A model generated the notes under the pieces. The model did not search any database and was not told the DNA's origin. It saw only the letters and a list, made by a program, of their open reading frames with translations. Made by a program: the position numbers and the translations under genes. A stretch of DNA of 7,018 bases from Bacteroidales bacterium. GTDB lineage: Bacteria > Bacteroidota > Bacteroidia > Bacteroidales > ML635J-15. Below, one piece after another: positions 5,810-7,018 of the stretch; positions within the stretch are counted from its first letter, which is position 1, and each line of letters begins with the position of its first letter. The stretch spans positions 1-7,018 of the forward strand of contig JAQVEY010000124.1 in NCBI GenBank assembly GCA_028697515.1, written 5' to 3'.

Positions 5810-6475
5810 TTATTTGATCTTTGAGGATCCTTTTTTAAGATTATTGTACGATTCTTCTTTCTCTTTAACCTCTTTACCCTTATCTTCAATATCTTTTGTC
5901 AATTTATCAATTTCCTTTTCGTTTTGCTCAATTTTCTTTTTATAATCCTCATTATCTTTCGTTAAATCTTTTTTAAGATCAACCATTTTTTCATATTCCT
6001 TTTGAGATTCCTTTAGAACCTTCTCTTCTGATTTTAAAAAGTTTGCATAACCTTTTTCTGTTAATTCTAGAGCAAACTCTCTCATTATATCTGATGCTCG
6101 CCCAAACTGTTCACTGTTTGTTGAAGAAGAAATACATGCGCCGCCAAGATCAAAAGCTGCAGTTACTTCTACATCTCCGTCTTTAGTCTCCTTGATAATA
6201 GCATAAACATCAATGGTATTGTTACTTATAGATGTTATCATCAAATTGTCCCCGAAAATTTCTCCTTTTTTGCTAGATACTTTCCCTTTATAACCCTTAA
6301 GCAAACTTGTAAATTCTTTTGTAACCGTCTTTATATCGCTATGATAAACTGTTGTAACAAAAGAGTTCTTATTACCACTTCTGAATTGACCTGTGTTTTC
6401 TTTTACTTCAACGCGTTGAGAGTAAACTCCGGTTGCAATAATTGCAAATGCAAATAATAGAAATATTTTTTTCAT
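5810..6475 (-). CDS. Secreted protein with C-terminal coiled coil, unknown function
   Basis: This 221-residue protein starts with a Sec signal peptide (MKK, hydrophobic core to about residue 16, probable cleavage VYS|Q after residue 19) and has no lipobox, so it should be periplasmic or secreted. Residues 20-145 form a globular region with FRSGNKNSFVTTVY, KGKVSSKKGE (64-72) and AAFDLGGACISS (106-117), the last holding its only cysteine. Residues 148-214 are nearly all Glu, Lys, Asp and hydrophobics in heptad-like spacing and should form a long coiled coil; the end is Lys-rich. I recognise the overall design from a conserved, uncharacterised Bacteroidota family but know no function for it. The ATG at 6475 is placed correctly for the signal peptide. 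It is divergent from the zinc-ribbon methyltransferase and upstream of purQ on the same strand, with no obvious functional link. The gene is certainly real; its role is unknown. Confidence 0.85.
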   Translation of the reverse strand: MKKIFLLFAFAIIATGVYSQRVEVKENTGQFRSGNKNSFVTTVYHSDIKTVTKEFTSLLKGYKGKVSSKKGEIFGDNLMITSISNNTIDVYAIIKETKDGDVEVTAAFDLGGACISSSTNSEQFGRASDIMREFALELTEKGYANFLKSEEKVLKESQKEYEKMVDLKKDLTKDNEDYKKKIEQNEKEIDKLTKDIEDKGKEVKEKEESYNNLKKGSSKIK

Positions 6476-6562
6476 TGTATCAATTTTTATTTTTATGTAA
6501 AACTATAAATTTTAACTCAAACTAGCAATAAAATTAAATATATTTTCGATTGAAAACTATCT

Positions 6563-6570
6563 TACATTTG
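6563..6570 (+). promoter_or_regulatory. Bacteroidota-type -7 promoter element (TACATTTG)
   Basis: TACATTTG is an exact match to TAnnTTTG, in the divergent gap between the secreted-protein gene and the right-edge methyltransferase. It lies 31 bases before the ATG at 6602, nearly the same offset as the element before the methyltransferase at 3720. A -33 TTTG at 19-21 bases is missing; the nearest match is TTTC at 6544-6547, with a short spacer. Predicted transcription start is near 6577. No comparable element was found for the opposite strand. Confidence 0.5.
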
Positions 6571-6601
6571 CAAGAATAATTTAAATACTCATTTATAAAT
6601 T

Positions 6602-7018
6602 ATGAATTGTCCCTTATGCAACAATACTGATATACAAGATCAAGTAATTGCGGAAAAAAGAGTTTTTCGAACTTGCAACAAGTGTATGTTGATTTTCGCC
6701 GAAAATGAATGCAGACTTAATCCAATAGAAGAAAAGAAAAGATATTCTTTTCATAACAATAGTATTGATGAAATTGGTTATGTAAATTTTCTGAATCAAT
6801 TAATTAGTCCTGCTAAACAATTCATTAAACTAGAAGATGTCGCCTTGGATTTTGGTTGTGGACCAGACCCTGTTTTATCAAAATTGTTAATGTCTAACGG
6901 AATGAAATGTGATTATTATGATCCATTTTTTTTCCCAGATTTAAAAAACACTGTAAAGTATGATATTGTTTTTGCATCCGAATGCTTCGAGCATTTCTTT
7001 TACCCATCAAAAGAAATT
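6602..7018 (+). CDS. Zinc-ribbon class I SAM methyltransferase, N-terminal part (cut by window edge)
   Basis: The first 139 codons are present, open to the window end; relatives are usually somewhat over 200 residues, so the C-terminal third or more is missing. An N-terminal zinc ribbon is formed by CPLC (3-6) and CNKC (25-28). Then comes a family-typical stretch EEKKRYSFHNNSIDEIGY (43-60) and a Rossmann methyltransferase core: ALDFGCGPDPVLSKLL (81-96, motif I), YYDPFFFPD (105-113) and DIVFASECFEHF (121-132), which matches the VLEH-type motif of COG2227-like enzymes. The motif I loop reads GCGPDP, where I would expect GxGPGP, so the third glycine of the SAM loop seems to be Asp89. A soluble cytoplasmic enzyme is likely; the acceptor is unknown. 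The start is ATG 6602, 31 bases after a -7 element. The family call is confident, a function is not. Confidence 0.85.
   Translation, partial: MNCPLCNNTDIQDQVIAEKRVFRTCNKCMLIFAENECRLNPIEEKKRYSFHNNSIDEIGYVNFLNQLISPAKQFIKLEDVALDFGCGPDPVLSKLLMSNGMKCDYYDPFFFPDLKNTVKYDIVFASECFEHFFYPSKEI

Noticed and set aside
5810..5835. GATC repeats around GGATCC at the end of the secreted-protein gene as a terminator stem
   Set aside because: The arms are only four bases, lie inside the coding sequence and have no T run behind them.
6614..6799. Minus-strand 61-codon open frame at the right edge
   Set aside because: The plus strand here encodes the zinc ribbon and conserved lead of a methyltransferase; the minus frame is a shadow.

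Overview
The window is a low-G+C, gene-dense chromosomal segment that looks like Bacteroidota, probably a Bacteroidales-like or uncultured relative. The evidence is the 73-residue DUF2795 protein ending FFFNEDEY, two perfect Bacteroidota-type -7 elements (TAnnTTTG at 3682-3689 and 6563-6570), AT-rich leaders without Shine-Dalgarno sequences, and a secreted coiled-coil protein whose signal peptide ends just before Gln. The genetic code is standard. I see no tRNA, rRNA, CRISPR array, insertion sequence, phage gene or riboswitch. The longest gene-free stretch is about 145 bases, so no gap over 300 bases needs explaining.

Layout. Positions 1-1080 (minus) hold the N-terminal half of RecG, running off the left edge. 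Reading away from it on the plus strand is a probable unit: a divergent class I methyltransferase without an ATG start (about 1177-1962), a MacB/LolD-type ABC ATPase (1997-2701), a PduO-type cobalamin adenosyltransferase (2731-3288) and the DUF2795 protein (3353-3574). A clear intrinsic terminator closes it at 3596-3622. A second plus-strand unit starts at a -7 element: a second methyltransferase (3720-4529) and, 18 bases later, a rhodanese-like protein with a Cys-rich tail (4548-4988). It converges on purQ (5003-5722, minus), with a secreted coiled-coil protein upstream on the same strand (5810-6475). At the right edge a third methyltransferase with an N-terminal zinc ribbon begins (6602, plus, cut).

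How the genes fit together. RecG (replication-fork rescue), PurQ (purine synthesis) and the adenosyltransferase (coenzyme B12) are housekeeping genes with no evident shared pathway. Three unrelated-looking SAM methyltransferases within 6 kb are notable, but their substrates cannot be read from the sequence. I do not see a coherent new system. The points most worth a second look are the rhodanese that has lost its catalytic cysteine and gained a terminal cysteine cluster, the methyltransferase start problem, the altered SAM-binding loop of the right-edge methyltransferase, and the stand-alone PurQ.
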